27,968 bases of DNA from Saccoglossus kowalevskii (GCF_000003605.2 NW_003152255.1:1-27968), one strand, 5' to 3'. Counted from the stretch's first letter, positions 11,839 through 24,800 are shown. Program-made: numbers and translations. Notes: a model not told the origin generated them from the letters alone.

Positions 11839-12688
11839 AAAAAAATCACATACTAGAATGAATAAGTGTAGACAGATTTTGACACAAAATATTGTTAATA
11901 CTTTATGTGCTCATGTAAAAAACTTGCGAGTAGCATTTTCTACCAGTGTGTGGTATATTTTAAGTTTCTTTTGTGGGATTGCGTGCTTCCAGCTAATCAT
12001 TCTATGTTTTTCAATTTCCTAATATCACTTCACTAAAATAGAATTGAAACTGATTTTTGGAATTAGTATGTGCCATCTAGTTCTGGAGATATATTTAATT
12101 CAACTTTTCGGTTTAAATTCATTTTTTTATCGTATTTCGAGGTGATGTACCATAATTTGTGCATTGTTAGTGTTACAAAATGTGTTCAACAAATACATTT
12201 TCAGTCATTTTCAGTTTTTGGGGTATTTTTTCTTGGGATTTATGAATACAATGTATATATATGGTGGTATACTGTCTCCCAGAAACTGATAAAACAATTT
12301 CTTCTTTATAGTGCGATATTATGATTACTTTTATGGTTGAGTACTGAAATTTGTAATACCTTTATCATTCCCTCTATGTCTTATTGTCCAATATGAATGA
12401 ATTTTCTCAATGAGGTGCCCAAGTGTTTAAATTAGGTGCTCACTGTAAGAAAAAGTTTCTTTCATTTTCATGTATTCAAAAGTTTGAGATGAAATTCCAG
12501 CATTTGTCTAAGGAGGGAACACTGACCAACATCTCAGTCATTTACTGTGCAATATTTTTTTCCTATCATTCAGAACCTGTGCCTAATATCTTTGCAAACC
12601 TCTAAGTTGGTGAACATGCATCAGGTAATGAAACCGATTTGTTTTGTTTTTTTTCCCTTATGTGTTTTTTTCCTCATTACTGTTGCAG

Positions 12689-12796
12689 TGCTAACAGAGT
12701 TGTTGCAATGTGTGTCCGCCCTGGGGCCTGGCGGTTACCCTGCGGCCCACATGCATCACCTCCGTCGATGTGGATCTGGCTACCAATGCAAGCGAG
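12689..12796 (+). promoter_or_regulatory. 5' UTR part of exon 2 with upstream ORFs
   Basis: From the acceptor (AG at 12687-12688) to the start codon. The coding frame has a stop, TAA at 12692-12694, and no ATG before 12797, so 12797 is the first possible in-frame start. Four out-of-frame ATGs precede it. Those at 12708, 12768 and 12786 share one frame ending in TGA at 12798-12800, which overlaps the main ATG as ATGA. The one at 12751 opens a 37-codon frame ending at 12864, the last base of the exon. This arrangement suggests translational control through leaky scanning or reinitiation. Confidence 0.7.
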
Positions 12797-12800
12797 ATGA
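12708..12800 (+). CDS. Upstream ORF (30 codons) ending on the main start codon
   Basis: ATG at 12708, two further in-frame ATGs at 12768 and 12786, stop TGA at 12798-12800 overlapping the main ATG by two bases (ATGA). The 30-residue peptide is Arg-, Pro- and Trp-rich and resembles no family I know, so any role is more likely regulatory than through the peptide. Whether the true mRNA contains the whole stretch depends on acceptor use at 12688. Confidence 0.4.
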   Translation: MCVRPGAWRLPCGPHASPPSMWIWLPMQAR

Positions 12801-12864
12801 GTATCATATTCAATGTTGCAGCCAGAAAAGAAGAATCACTTATTGTCATGGCTGCTGGGTCTGA
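12797..12864 (+). CDS. KMT2E: KMT2E-like exon 2 (coding start, residues 1-22)
   Basis: Starts at ATG 12797 with G at -3. Residues begin [14 protein letters not shown] and reach MAAGS; vertebrate KMT2E and SETD5 also start MSI and reach MAAGS at nearly the same distance. The exon ends after two bases of a codon, before the donor GTAAGT at 12865, and joins C at 14229 to make Asp23. An in-frame stop at 12692 and the N-terminal match fix this start. Confidence 0.9.
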
Positions 12865-15800
12865 GTAAGTACAGGGCTTGAATATTACAAGGCCAAACTT
12901 AAAAATTGTCTTGGGGTAACACATCACGTGCTGAAAGCGTCTACGGATAGCTGGTATGTTGGAATATAATTGTGTCAGCAGGTATTGTATTAAAGTTGTT
13001 GGCAAAATTTAGTTGGAAGCCTTTGACATGTCAAGTAATCTGTATACTATAATAAATGTAGCATCTATGATATTCACAAGATATCTACATCAGAAGTTTC
13101 ATCAAACAATTCTGTGGATTTGATTGTCATTGAGTATGTCATCGGAGTCAGCAAATTGCACACAAATTTCTTCGTTCGATGATAGATAGTGACTATATTA
13201 CAAAATCAATATTCAATGTGAAACGTTTTCCATTAAGATAAGTCTGAGATGCACGCCAGACTTTAATTTATAGGAAGCTTATTTTACCACTTTGTCTGAG
13301 TAAACATCAGACATTGCATACTTTCTAGTTCAGTTGTGCATAACAGCGATGTATTGCAATGAAAACAAAATTGGCAAAGTTACTGAAAATGGAAAGAGCT
13401 TTCAACTCAATTTTTGCCAACAGTACGACTTTACAACAAGATCCGCATTGCAGCCAAGACAGTTCACACTTTTATGTTGACACTATATATCTAACCATGT
13501 AGATTGCATCTGCAACAATTGAACTCGGCTCTCGTTCTACCCCGACTGTGTAAACGCATTGGAGATAATCTCCTGTTAATAGGCGGGAGGAGCAGTAGTT
13601 CGGCTCCGATAGAAAGCTGCCATGTGAATGTAGCAAGAGTGTCAGTGCTTGATGATCAGGTGCGAGTTTATGTTGTATGTAGTCCCTTCTCATCCAAGTC
13701 ACTTTTGAGTACACATTGGTAGCAACTCTTATTAGACTTTATCTCAATCAAGGCTGCAATGCAGGTGCTGATGTTGAAAGAGCTGTTAAGATATGACAGT
13801 TTTGAAAAAGGGCACCAATGCTGGTACCTTGTACCAAATCAGGGCTTAAACCTCACAGAGGCATCAAAGGCAGTTGCCTTGATGCCCATCTACTTTGCCT
13901 TGGTGTCCTTTGATATTCTATTTCTATGATGCCAAGGCAATTTTATCGTTTTTGGCCTTCAAAATGGGTGCTCTCTCAACTGCGAAGTTGAAGCCCTGCC
14001 AAATCATACCCAATATATAATTATATGTAAAATACAGCTGTAAATTCTGTCATGTTGAAAATTGACTGGTAAGAATATTGTGTTCTGATGTATACAAATG
14101 TAGTACTTGGGGTATGTTTGTCAGACGAACAACGGACATACATGTAGCTGTAGGATGTGATAGTTTGATTTGTCACTGACAGTGACAGTTTGTTTGTTGT
14201 TTACTGTATATATTTTGATGTTCTCTAGCCCAGAATCCAACGAAGAACCAGTTGCCACAGGAGATGCCAATAGTTGCCATCAGATAGCTACAACAGCTAC
14301 AACCACAGCTCATCATAATAACCACCACCACCATCATCATCATCACAGCCATTATCTTGGACTACCTTATCAGGTATAAATTTGCCTCATTGCTGTAGTT
14401 AATGTTTGCCACGGGTGCGAGAGTGGAGATGAAAGTTGTTATTATTACTAAATCTACTCCTAATTTCTGATACCTAATTAATATTTTGTTTCAGTTGTGA
14501 TGCAGTCGCTTGTTTCATCTTCCTGCTGACCTGTAGCGTAGATTGCTTATTTATGTCAAAATTTGTAGCCACTGTCAGTTGTTATTATTTTGATATTACT
14601 TGAGTCCTGCATGTTTGATTATTTACTGTTTGCTAACAAAGGTACCTCGACTTGCATGGTTAACGGACAAAGCAGCATTTGTAATATGTACCATATGTAG
14701 GGTGCTCACCTCAAATGGACTCTCAAGCACATGTCAAAGGGTGGTTAGGAAACATCTGCTATAACCATATGGTGAATTTATTTGACAACTCAGCAGGATT
14801 TTCCGATATTGTTTTTTTGATGGTTGATAATTGTGGGCATGTTGGTACTAATTACTTTTATTGCAAAGCCAGTTAAAAACTCAAGCCTTGCTTTTTGACA
14901 ATTATGTGATGCCAAGGGTCAAAATTAAACTACACTTTGGCTTTGTGTCAGTGTGCTCCCATGTATGAATTACACATGGATATTATTTTAACTAAACATG
15001 AGTGAAAACTATCTTGGTTTGCATGTAACCAGGTGTTTTCTTCAAGGTATCACAAATCTCAACACTTAAATATTTAAAGAAGCTGTTTCCCAAAGGGTCT
15101 GCTTAAACAGAATTCTGACGTGTAAAAGCAGCATTAAACAAGTCAGATCGGAAAACTTAATTTCTTATTCATTTGACTGTCTTTCTCAAGTTCCATCACT
15201 TCTGACAAGTAATAAACAATGTGCCTGTTTCGTTTTTCAATATTTTATGAAATATATTGAATTTTACGGATTTGATTGAATCAAAGTTGAACTCTGCAAA
15301 GCTCCTGTGTAAATACAAAATGTGCAATCATTGTTGTTTTCTAAAAACATCTTGGAAATGAAAATGAAAACAGTCAGTGAAAAAGCAATCGCATTAGACG
15401 TTAATATCATCTGCCAGCAGATGTTCAGCACCAATATATAGCAAATTCGATCAAAATCCGTTCGGGAGCTTTTGAGATTTTGCTAACATAGGCTGAAATT
15501 AGATGATTACCGTGCAAATTAGCTACTTAATATGCATGGACATGGCCCCATAACTAATCATGCTTTGCACACACGGGAACTAAAACTATAACAAAAAGAA
15601 TATTGGGTGAAAATTAAAACAAATTGTAAAAATGCATGTTTACAAAATTGAGGTATGAAAAGAAAATTATATTTTGTTCATAATTTGTTTATTATTGTTC
15701 TGGACTGGCTTAGCCCCCCAAAATCATGTGTTTTAGGGGCGCTTACCGGAGCACCTCCCTCGAAAAAGTGTGCAAATGACAATTTTAGTTCACCATGTGA

Positions 15801-18800
15801 CAGATTGAGGCAAATATTACGTCTGGGGGGGGGGGAGGGTAAAACCGTGAAATTAGTTGCGGTGTCATAATTTCAACAGCACTTTTACAATAGAGAAACA
15901 GAAACGAGCTTTAAAATATTAGAGCCTGATGGAACACAGTCAAAGTCAAAATCATTATCTCCATTGACGAATGTACTAGTATTCGATTGTATGCAAACTC
16001 TTGATGAAAAGTATTTTCCGCCACGTTTTCTTGCACGACTTACAAAAATGTCCTTTGACCTGAGAGGTCAAGTCTTTTATAAACCAATCAGGTGCTGTAT
16101 TGTACTGATGTTTTTCTCAGAGAATTTCCAAAGGCATTCTTGGTAACTCAATGCGAAAGTGAATTACCGATGCCATACAGTCTTTTGGAACTGATTTAGG
16201 TGAAAAAATGCCATAAATTTTTTTAAAAACTGGTAATTTTTGATAGGTAAATTAAATATGAAACAAAGTATTTACCGTTTTTCACATTTGTTAACTGGTC
16301 AATGTTGAGGCGTAGTTTACACACTGTAATGCAATTACAACATGTTCACAGCAGTCGATATCCTCGCTGTATTATATAATAATACTAAGCCGTTCGAGTT
16401 CCATACATGAATATTGTCTTCACATTGTCTTTTGTCAATACAACATGCATTTTTTTTCTGCATTAGCATGTTTCGAACAATTACCTATGTAGACAGCTTA
16501 CTGTATGTAATCTTAGGCGAGAGTGAAAGGCAGTCATTTGTTTCTGAAAAAGGCGTCTCAAACAGTTGACATTGTAAAAACATGTTGGTGTTTCAACAGG
16601 GTAACAAACAAAGATTGAAATGTTCCAAAAATGAATAAGAACACAAATGGTTTCTAAGTCTCATGTTATCACTCTTCCAGGACCATAACTACGGTGCACC
16701 ACCGCCACCCACTCCTCCTCAGTCACCACCACACCCCAAAGTAAATGGTTTCTTCGATGAACTATCAAACCATAGCAATCAAAGCAATAACACTGAAACA
16801 GCTGATGAAAACGAAGACACTAGCATAACCCGATGTATTTGGTAAGTCGTCTTTAGCTTGGTATTTACTTGAATACTCTATTATTTTCTTAAACGACATA
16901 TGATTGTTAGTGAATCTGGCAATATCATAATGCGAGCTTTACGTAATGTTGCCATTCCAGACATGTGAAGCGACATGCTTGATTTGTCTTTTGAAATCAT
17001 ATACGTATTTTGGGAATTATGCTTGTAAATCGGTGGCACCCAATTGTGCACCATTCCCAAAATGCTTTTCGATGAATTTTCAAAAAAATCGTCTATCCTT
17101 TCAATAAGAAAAGAATGAGCTTATTTAGTTTCTAATTGCATTGCATTTTGCATAGCCATTGCATCTAGGTAGCAGCAAATCTATTATCTGGCCTGATAAA
17201 TTATAGAGAAATTTCAAAGGTTGTCGTAATCCTGAAAACCTCTAATATTTTCCCTGTGTCAATTAGATGTATGAATGAAATTACTCCAAATTAGATGGTT
17301 TTTATTTCTGTGAGACTGTGTATTTGATCCTTTACTGTATGGCATTTGTGTTATTGTGACCGTGAATAAAAATACTACCCAAGGCTGTTTAAAAAATAAT
17401 TTAATGACATCCTTTCAAAGATTTTAAGCTGTACTGTCTCAGAAATCCTATGATTGCCATTCATGAATCTTGGTGATGTACCTTCTGATTTCAAGGCAGT
17501 CCTTCAGTTATTCCTTGCTGTTTATTTCAACCCACCTGTCAGCAGCAAGCTTATAATGAGGCAGCATGGAATTATTGCCGGGGGATCTAAACAAAAAATA
17601 GATAGCTTTAGTGGCATTAAATATTCATAATCAGCTGTGCATATTGAGGAAAGAATAAGATAAGGCTCATGTGACTATGAGTCATGCTGCTTGTGATAGC
17701 TTGTCAGACTCAATGCGCCTGCATTTATAATGCATGCAAAAGCGTATCTGGGGTTTGGCGGAGTGTGCAAAATACTACAGTTTAGAGAAATGCATCTTGT
17801 TTTGTTGTCAGCCAGTTGAGCACCATGATTTTGCTTCTCTTGTCAATGTTAATTCTGGGTTGAATTATTCAGAACGTAATGGAGACGATGCGAATTTTTG
17901 CCCATTTGCAATGTTGAAAACGTCTCATTTTCGTGAATTCCTTGAAGAAGCGTGATGGATGTTGAATTTTCAGTTTCCACTTTTGTCAACAGCAACAATT
18001 TATCACGCCAATTAATATTCATTTTGTTTTATGCTCTGTTTGATTGGTGCAGTGATTTTGATCACGACGATGGCTATATGATTTGTTGTGATCAGTGTGG
18101 CGTATGGCAACACGTGGAGTGTATGGGTCTAGATCGAAACCACATCCCAGACAGTTATTTCTGTGAAAAGTGTGAACCCAGGAACATTGATAAACTAACA
18201 GCAGTAGCCTTGCAGTCAAAGAAGAAAGAAGAAATGATAGGTATAGGTAATGTTTGCTTTATTTTTATTTATCTTCTATTTCTATCTCTATCAGAACTTT
18301 TTCTTCTTCTGGTTCATTCCTGTTCAGTTTTTGCTAGTACTGTAGTGATGAAATAATCTCAATATACCTAATGACATACTAGTGTTTTAGTTGATCACCA
18401 ATATTACCTTGGGTAGGTTTACCCCTATAGTGCTATATACAGTACCTGCTTGATGTACTGTGTTTATGAGATATTTGCCAATATTGGGTTATTTTTTCGC
18501 CTATGTCTGGCTTTTCCATACATGGAAGTACAATGACCCAGCGGAGCTGTTGGTATGGGGGTCTTTCCAGTGTCGTCCCAAACTGTAAGTGCAGTTGCTG
18601 TCATATTTGCAGTAAGGATACGTGTCCTCTGTCAGATTTGTTAAATTTGTGTGAAAATATGCAAATTTTTATTTTTAGCGTATATTTTTGTCATTTTTGG
18701 TTAAAAAAAATGTTATTTTCGACAACTAGTCCGAAACCATAAGTCCAAATGCTTTCATTTTTGCAGCAATGATACGTGGAGTGGTCCTCTGTCAGATTTG

Positions 18801-21800
18801 TTGAACTTGTGTCAAAAAATGCAAATTGGAATTTAGTGAAAATTTTTGTCATTTTTGGTAAAAAATTTTATTTTCGATAACTAGTCCGAAACAGTCAACC
18901 ACAATGCCACTTTACTGAATCTTGTTTCATGATAATGAAGACAGCGGAGCTATTTCGATAATGATTTTAGCCAATCTGACACCCTAAGATAGTTAAATAA
19001 CTCCTGGCAATATATGTGAAAACTATCTAGGTAAATGTACGTTTTCGTAACAAGTTTCTATTTAACTAGTGAGCAGTATGTAACACTGCAATACCTTTAA
19101 CTGATTTGTATAAACATGTATGGTACTTGCAACTAGGTTGGTCAGTATTGACTGTGTTGCTAATTCATATTTGAATATCACTATTAAGTTATTAATTACT
19201 ATTAATTTATTTAAATTGTTGTCAAAGTAAAGATTAAATGAATTGAACTCATGATTGTAGGAAGTGAATCTCATTATAGAAACATGTTTCTGTTCCTCAT
19301 TTCTTTATGAAGACATGTGTCATTTTTCTGTTGTTTGTTTTTAAAACCAGACACCAGTGCAACAGATAGTGGGGACGAGGTCACAACAACACGATATACT
19401 GCAGTGTCAAACTCTCCAACAAGTTTGACGTTGACAACGCTCAAAAGTAAAAAGGTTAAGAGAAAGAAGAAGAGGCGGGAGAAGGAGGATGATGAAGATA
19501 AGCAGAACAAAGATATGACAAAGAAATTGAAGGTATTGAATAGTTAATGTTACCTGATGACCAGTCATGATTGTAGCAACATAATTTTTTCATTACATCA
19601 GCTTGTGGAGATTCTAATAACTGAACGTGACTTGATTTCCCCCCCGTTTTACAGGTAAAACGTGATGGTAGTCGAAAGCTCAGAACCGAATTTGTCCCAT
19701 TGAGTGAGGAAACAATGGACTCATGGGATATGGAAGCTGTTATGTGGTAGGTGTTTGTTTTTAGTTTACTGTCATCACAGATCATATTACTGGTTGTCTG
19801 TCATCATTCTGCCCTTTGTCCATCGTCATTGTCCATTAGTCTAATTGAATTTGTAAAGATGATAGCTATCACCTATATAAACTTGTTCGAAATAACCCCT
19901 TTACGGTATTCTTAATTTTGTCAGTGGTGATTTTATGAAAAATGGGGATGAAACCATGGTGAACCAGTACTGTGCAGACATCCAGCACATCTTAGCCTCT
20001 CACAAACACAAATCTGATGATGCTGCAGTCATACCAAACAAGCAGTTGCCTGTTAGGACAAGCATCTTTAATCAGATCAACAAAAGCAGGACAGGTCTTC
20101 AAGCCACTGAGGACATCAAAACAGACCAACCACTCATGGAATATATAAGCAAAGTTATGTTAAAAGAACAGTTTGATGCTCAGAATACATTTTTTAAAAG
20201 GTAAGTCAACTAGTGATATTTATTTCATATTTGACATAAGTTTCATTCGCGTATGTTTCAGCTGGTTTGAAAGTCCTGTTTCGGTCATCTTTAGCTCCGC
20301 TGTTGACTTTGTCGAGCGGAGCTTGTCATATGAGTGATTGGCCGTCGTCGTCCATCCGGTGTCCGTCGTCCGTGTCAATGTTTTACTTTTTCGACTTCTT
20401 CTTGAAAACTACAAGCCTGAATGCTTTGATACTTGGTGTATATGTACCTTGGGTAGACCTCTCTCAGATTTGTTCATTTCATGTTGATATCTTCAATTCT
20501 ATAATTTTGGTGAATATTTTTGTCATTTTTGGTAAAAAGTGATATTTTCGACTTCTTGTTAAAAACCGCAAGTCCAATTGCTTTGATACTACATATATAG
20601 GTACTACATGTGTATCTCTCTCAGATTTGTTCATTTTGTAATATCTTCAATTCTCTAACTTTGGTGAATATTTTTGTCATTTTTGGTAAAAAGTGATATT
20701 TTCGACTTCTTGTTAAAAACCGCAAGTCCAATTGCTTTGATATTACATATATAGATACTACATATGGACCAATCTCAAATTTCTTCATTTCATGATGATA
20801 TCTTCAATTCTCTAATTTTGATGAATATTTTTGTCATTTTTGGTAAAAAGTGATATTTTCTTGTTAAAAACCACAATCATTTATGGTTAAAAATTATATT
20901 TTTGAATTCTTGTTGAAAACAGCAAGTCCCATTGTGCCAAGTTCAAATCTTGTCCTGGTATCTTAAGAACCATTAGGTGCCTCTAGCTTTTACATCATTT
21001 ATGTCACATTTCCTATAATTTGTAATGTCATGCATGGTTAATTCCGAATAATAATTTGCTTCATTTTCAGGCCATACCCATTTGTCTTGTTTTACAATAA
21101 GTTTGACAATGTTGAAATGTGTCTGGATGCTAGATCATATGGCAATGATGCAAAATATGTTAGCAGATCCTGTTGTCCCAATGCAGAGGTGAGAAAACCA
21201 GACATCTTGCTATTAGTTTGTTTCTTCCATTCATGCACTGTATTTGGATTTATTTTATTAATTGATATATTTGCTGATTCTGGTGATAGAGGGCGCTTCA
21301 CACAATTGTATTATTTTCACTGTACTTTAAAGTTTCATATTATAAACACTCTATTTGCTTTACTTTTATTATTTTCATAAATTTGTTGCCACTGGTAGTT
21401 TCAAATGAAAATAAGGGGAATTCTAGCCACATAAAAAATGATTGCAGCCAAAGATTACACTTGCTATTCTGGAATCATCTTTGTTCAAAAATAAACTTGT
21501 TTTAAAAGAAACAAATTTTTGCTTCCTAAAGATAAATTTCTGTACCTTGAGACAGAGCAATATGAAACGTATGTGTGTTCACATCTTTTCCACGAGACGA
21601 AAATACCTTAGAGTAATTAGTTTTACGAGAATGCCAGAAAGTATGCTCGAAGGCAGTATAGTGATCCAACCCACCAACGCATAGATTGCATACCTTGCAG
21701 TATTGTCTTGATAACCTTCCTGATTGCAAGTCATAATTTATGCGGCTGTAACACTTTTGGTTTATGGATGCATGAATTCTTTTGTTTTCTCAGCCAGATA

Positions 21801-24800
21801 AATAATAACATTAGTTAGATCTCAGAGATACTAGTAAATATTTATCAAGGATAATAAAATAGTTTGTATCAAATGATTACTGAAATTCTTTGAGTAATTG
21901 ACAGATATCTATTCTATATACAGTACATTCAGCTTTGTTGTTGATGGTAATACGTGTCGCAGTGTTTTTGTACTACTACCTCATTTGTTTGATTAGAAGC
22001 ACATCTGCAATAGAAGTACATAGAAAATCAAACATTGTATTCATTAAAAATTGAATCCATTAAAATATTACTCATTTTGACCATGGAAGTACCTCTGTAA
22101 TTTACTTGAGCACATGCATTACTAATAAGGCAAATATGGTTGTGCTTACATTTGAGAGTAATTCACACTACATTTCCTGCCTTCAATTGTGCTTGAAAGA
22201 TAAATGTTTGATGTTTGTCTTTATTTAGGTACGGCATGCAGTTAAAGATGGCAATATATACCTGTACATTTGTTCCATAACAGATATTAGCAAAGGTTGC
22301 GAAATATCCATTGGGTTTGATTTTAATTTCAAAGATTGGTAAGCGCTTGTATCTTTATATGTAATTTTTACATCTCACTACAATCTATTTCAGTATTTCA
22401 AACAAAAGAAGTCATCAGTCTTGATTTAAGACTAGAGGCTCTGCAGACCCGTTTTTGTACATGGCCCGCCTTTCTCGCTTGCATTAAAACTACTTGTTGT
22501 TATAAACCTAATGTTTATGTTCTGTAATTCAGCAAAATATCAAGAAGTGTCTGATTCAGGAAGATGTTTGATTTTGTAAAATTGTTCACTACCATTGTCA
22601 ATTGGAGGGAAATCATGTACATAATGTCATGACTTTTCAAGACGCCCGCAATTAATGAGAATTATCTGTTAACAGTATTACAACAGTTTTAGCATTTTAA
22701 TTCTCATTCAAAACGAGGGCTATTATTCAGTCTCCATTTGTCTTTAGTCATATTTCAGAACCCTATGGACCAAATCTGTTCATTCTTTCCATGTACATAG
22801 TTCTTACTGTGAGACATGTGCACATGCAGTGATTTAGTGATTTGATCCAATACTGCCAACAGGCAGACATTTTTTGTTGTTGAAAAATTGGTATCATGGA
22901 CATGCTTTGTCATTTTCATTCAAATTTTAGGATACATGTCCATGACAATTTAATTTGTTTTACAATGGGATCAAACATGGCCATTGGCTTTTTTGGTCAT
23001 ACCTCCCAAGACTAGTGGACCATTTTCATTCATATTTGGCACATACATCATACATGTTGGAATACATGTCCATGTCAGTTTGTTTCATAATCAGATCAAG
23101 GTTTGCCGACTGGCATCTATCTTGTTGTACTGCTTTCATTGATATTTAGCGTGTGTCATAAATGCATGTATGTATCAACACATAACAATTCCATTAATGT
23201 TCAGATAAGACAACCGACTTGCAGCCATCTTGTTTTTTTGGCCGTATTACTTTATCTTAGGCATGAAGAACATTTCCTTTATTTGTAACAGGGACTGTAA
23301 CAAGTAATTTTTGCTTTTCTTTTGTGGTGAATAAATTTTTTATGAGTTTGATCGTATATTATCAAAAATTATCCTGTGTGAGTAACACAACTAGATGAGA
23401 GTAGTAATCAGATTACCTAGTAGGCCCCCTAAGTTAGTTATGTATATATACTTCCTGTCACTTTAGAGCTACATCTATTATCTTCTGTTGGTTTTTTGTG
23501 TCAATGCAAGTTTGTTATGCTTAAAGGATATATTGTTCTCAAGGTTATCAAATTATAATTGTTTACCTATTCTAACCATTTCTGGAAAACGGGAAGTTGG
23601 GTAGACAGATTTGCTTTCATAGAAAGAATGATTTTTGTTGTTGTACGTTTATGTCAGAAAACTGCCTATTTGTGTTGGATACTTCTTAGGCATGTGTTTT
23701 CATCCATTGGTGTCCAGGCTTTGAGTTTGAAGTTTGCTGTGTGTTTTTTTGTAGTGCATACCCTGTAGAGTGCGTTTGTCATACTGAAAACTGCCCAGTG
23801 GTCAAGCATAACAGTAAGTGTTTTGAGAACGGTGCTCTTGATGGAAAAAAGAAAAAGAACCACCATAAGAACAATCATATACTTCGAGAGGAAGGGGATC
23901 ATTCACATACAAGTCGTGCTGCTGGACCAGCATCAAGCAAAAGCAGGAAGATCTCACCGCTTCGAGTGTCTCTGGGAAACCATGATAACCAGGTATAGAG
24001 ATGCACTTTCACTTTCACTTCAAGTATTTAAAATAAAAGTAAAATTTGTATTTCAATCTTCTGTATTCACTCTCGCTCTCACGATTGTTATTTTCTCTCT
24101 GTTAGCTGAATATTGTTTCTTCTTTCCAGAATAACCAGGAACCAGTTCCAGAACCTACGGAGACTCTGGAAAATGAGGTGCCCATCATACCGGAACCGGA
24201 AAATGAAGCAACTAAAGAGCAGCAAGAGCCTGAAGTGGAAACTGAGCCAGAGCATGAACATGAACAGAAGAAAATGACCAGAGAGGAGCGAAAAATGAAG
24301 GCCATCATGGAAGCTTTTAAAAAGATGGAGAAGACAGAGAAGAGGAGACAGCAGGCTCTGGAGAGAATTCAAGCCAAGGCAGCTAAGAATGAAACTGAGA
24401 AGGTAGTGTGTGAAATTAAGGAAGAAGAGAGTAAAGACTTGGAGCAAGTAAGTGGAAATGATTATCTTACATGCGTCATAATTTATATCAATTTACACCA
24501 TGATGTCAGTGATTTAGTTGTTGCATATGTTACTATATGTCTTGACTTTTGATATTTCTCACTTTCAAGTTATTTTTGTCTTGACTTGATTGTTGAAAAG
24601 ACAGCTGGGTATATATTGTTGATGAGGCGCATATAGTTCTCAGCTTCTATTTGTGAATGATTTTATTTTTGTATCTGTTCATTCATTCATTCGCCCACAT
24701 CAGCGTTTTGTTGTTGCTTGATTATGATGTATGTATTCTATTCCTTGTGTAGAGTGTTAGTAGTGACATGGATGTGAAGTCAAGTGTACCACCGGTGCCA

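Larger units (their letters stand above)
5071..12688 (+). other. Intron 1 (7.6 kb, putative)
   Basis: AT-rich sequence between the donor at 5071 (GTAAGG) and the acceptor TGTTGCAG ending at 12688. I see no coding exon of a known family in it; the short open frames lack splice-site support and recognisable motifs. It contains a poly-T run at 7021-7031, a CA microsatellite near 9720-9744 and a transposon-like copy at about 11461-11838. A possible optional 51-nt exon at 12574-12624 is described separately. Long first introns often carry regulatory elements, but none can be named from sequence alone. Confidence 0.5.

Noticed and set aside
12547-12864. 105-codon frame covering exon 2 in a different phase
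   Set aside because: It runs through the intronic polypyrimidine tract and acceptor; the other phase carries the conserved KMT2E/SETD5 N-terminus. Its last part is the out-of-frame uORF from 12751.
19747-19751. Alternative exon 7 donor four bases downstream (GTGTTT at 19751)
   Set aside because: Its use would shift the frame into exon 8, which encodes conserved pre-SET and SET sequence only in the phase given by the donor at 19747.
20267-20542. 91-codon open frame, similar to the 70-codon frame at 11482-11694
   Set aside because: Both lie in the left half of transposon-like copies A and B; the similarity reflects shared repeat DNA, and the frame is broken in copies C and D.
24088-24447. Antisense frames opposite exon 12
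   Set aside because: They are shadows of the purine-rich conserved coding sequence and consist of Ser/Leu/Phe low-complexity residues.
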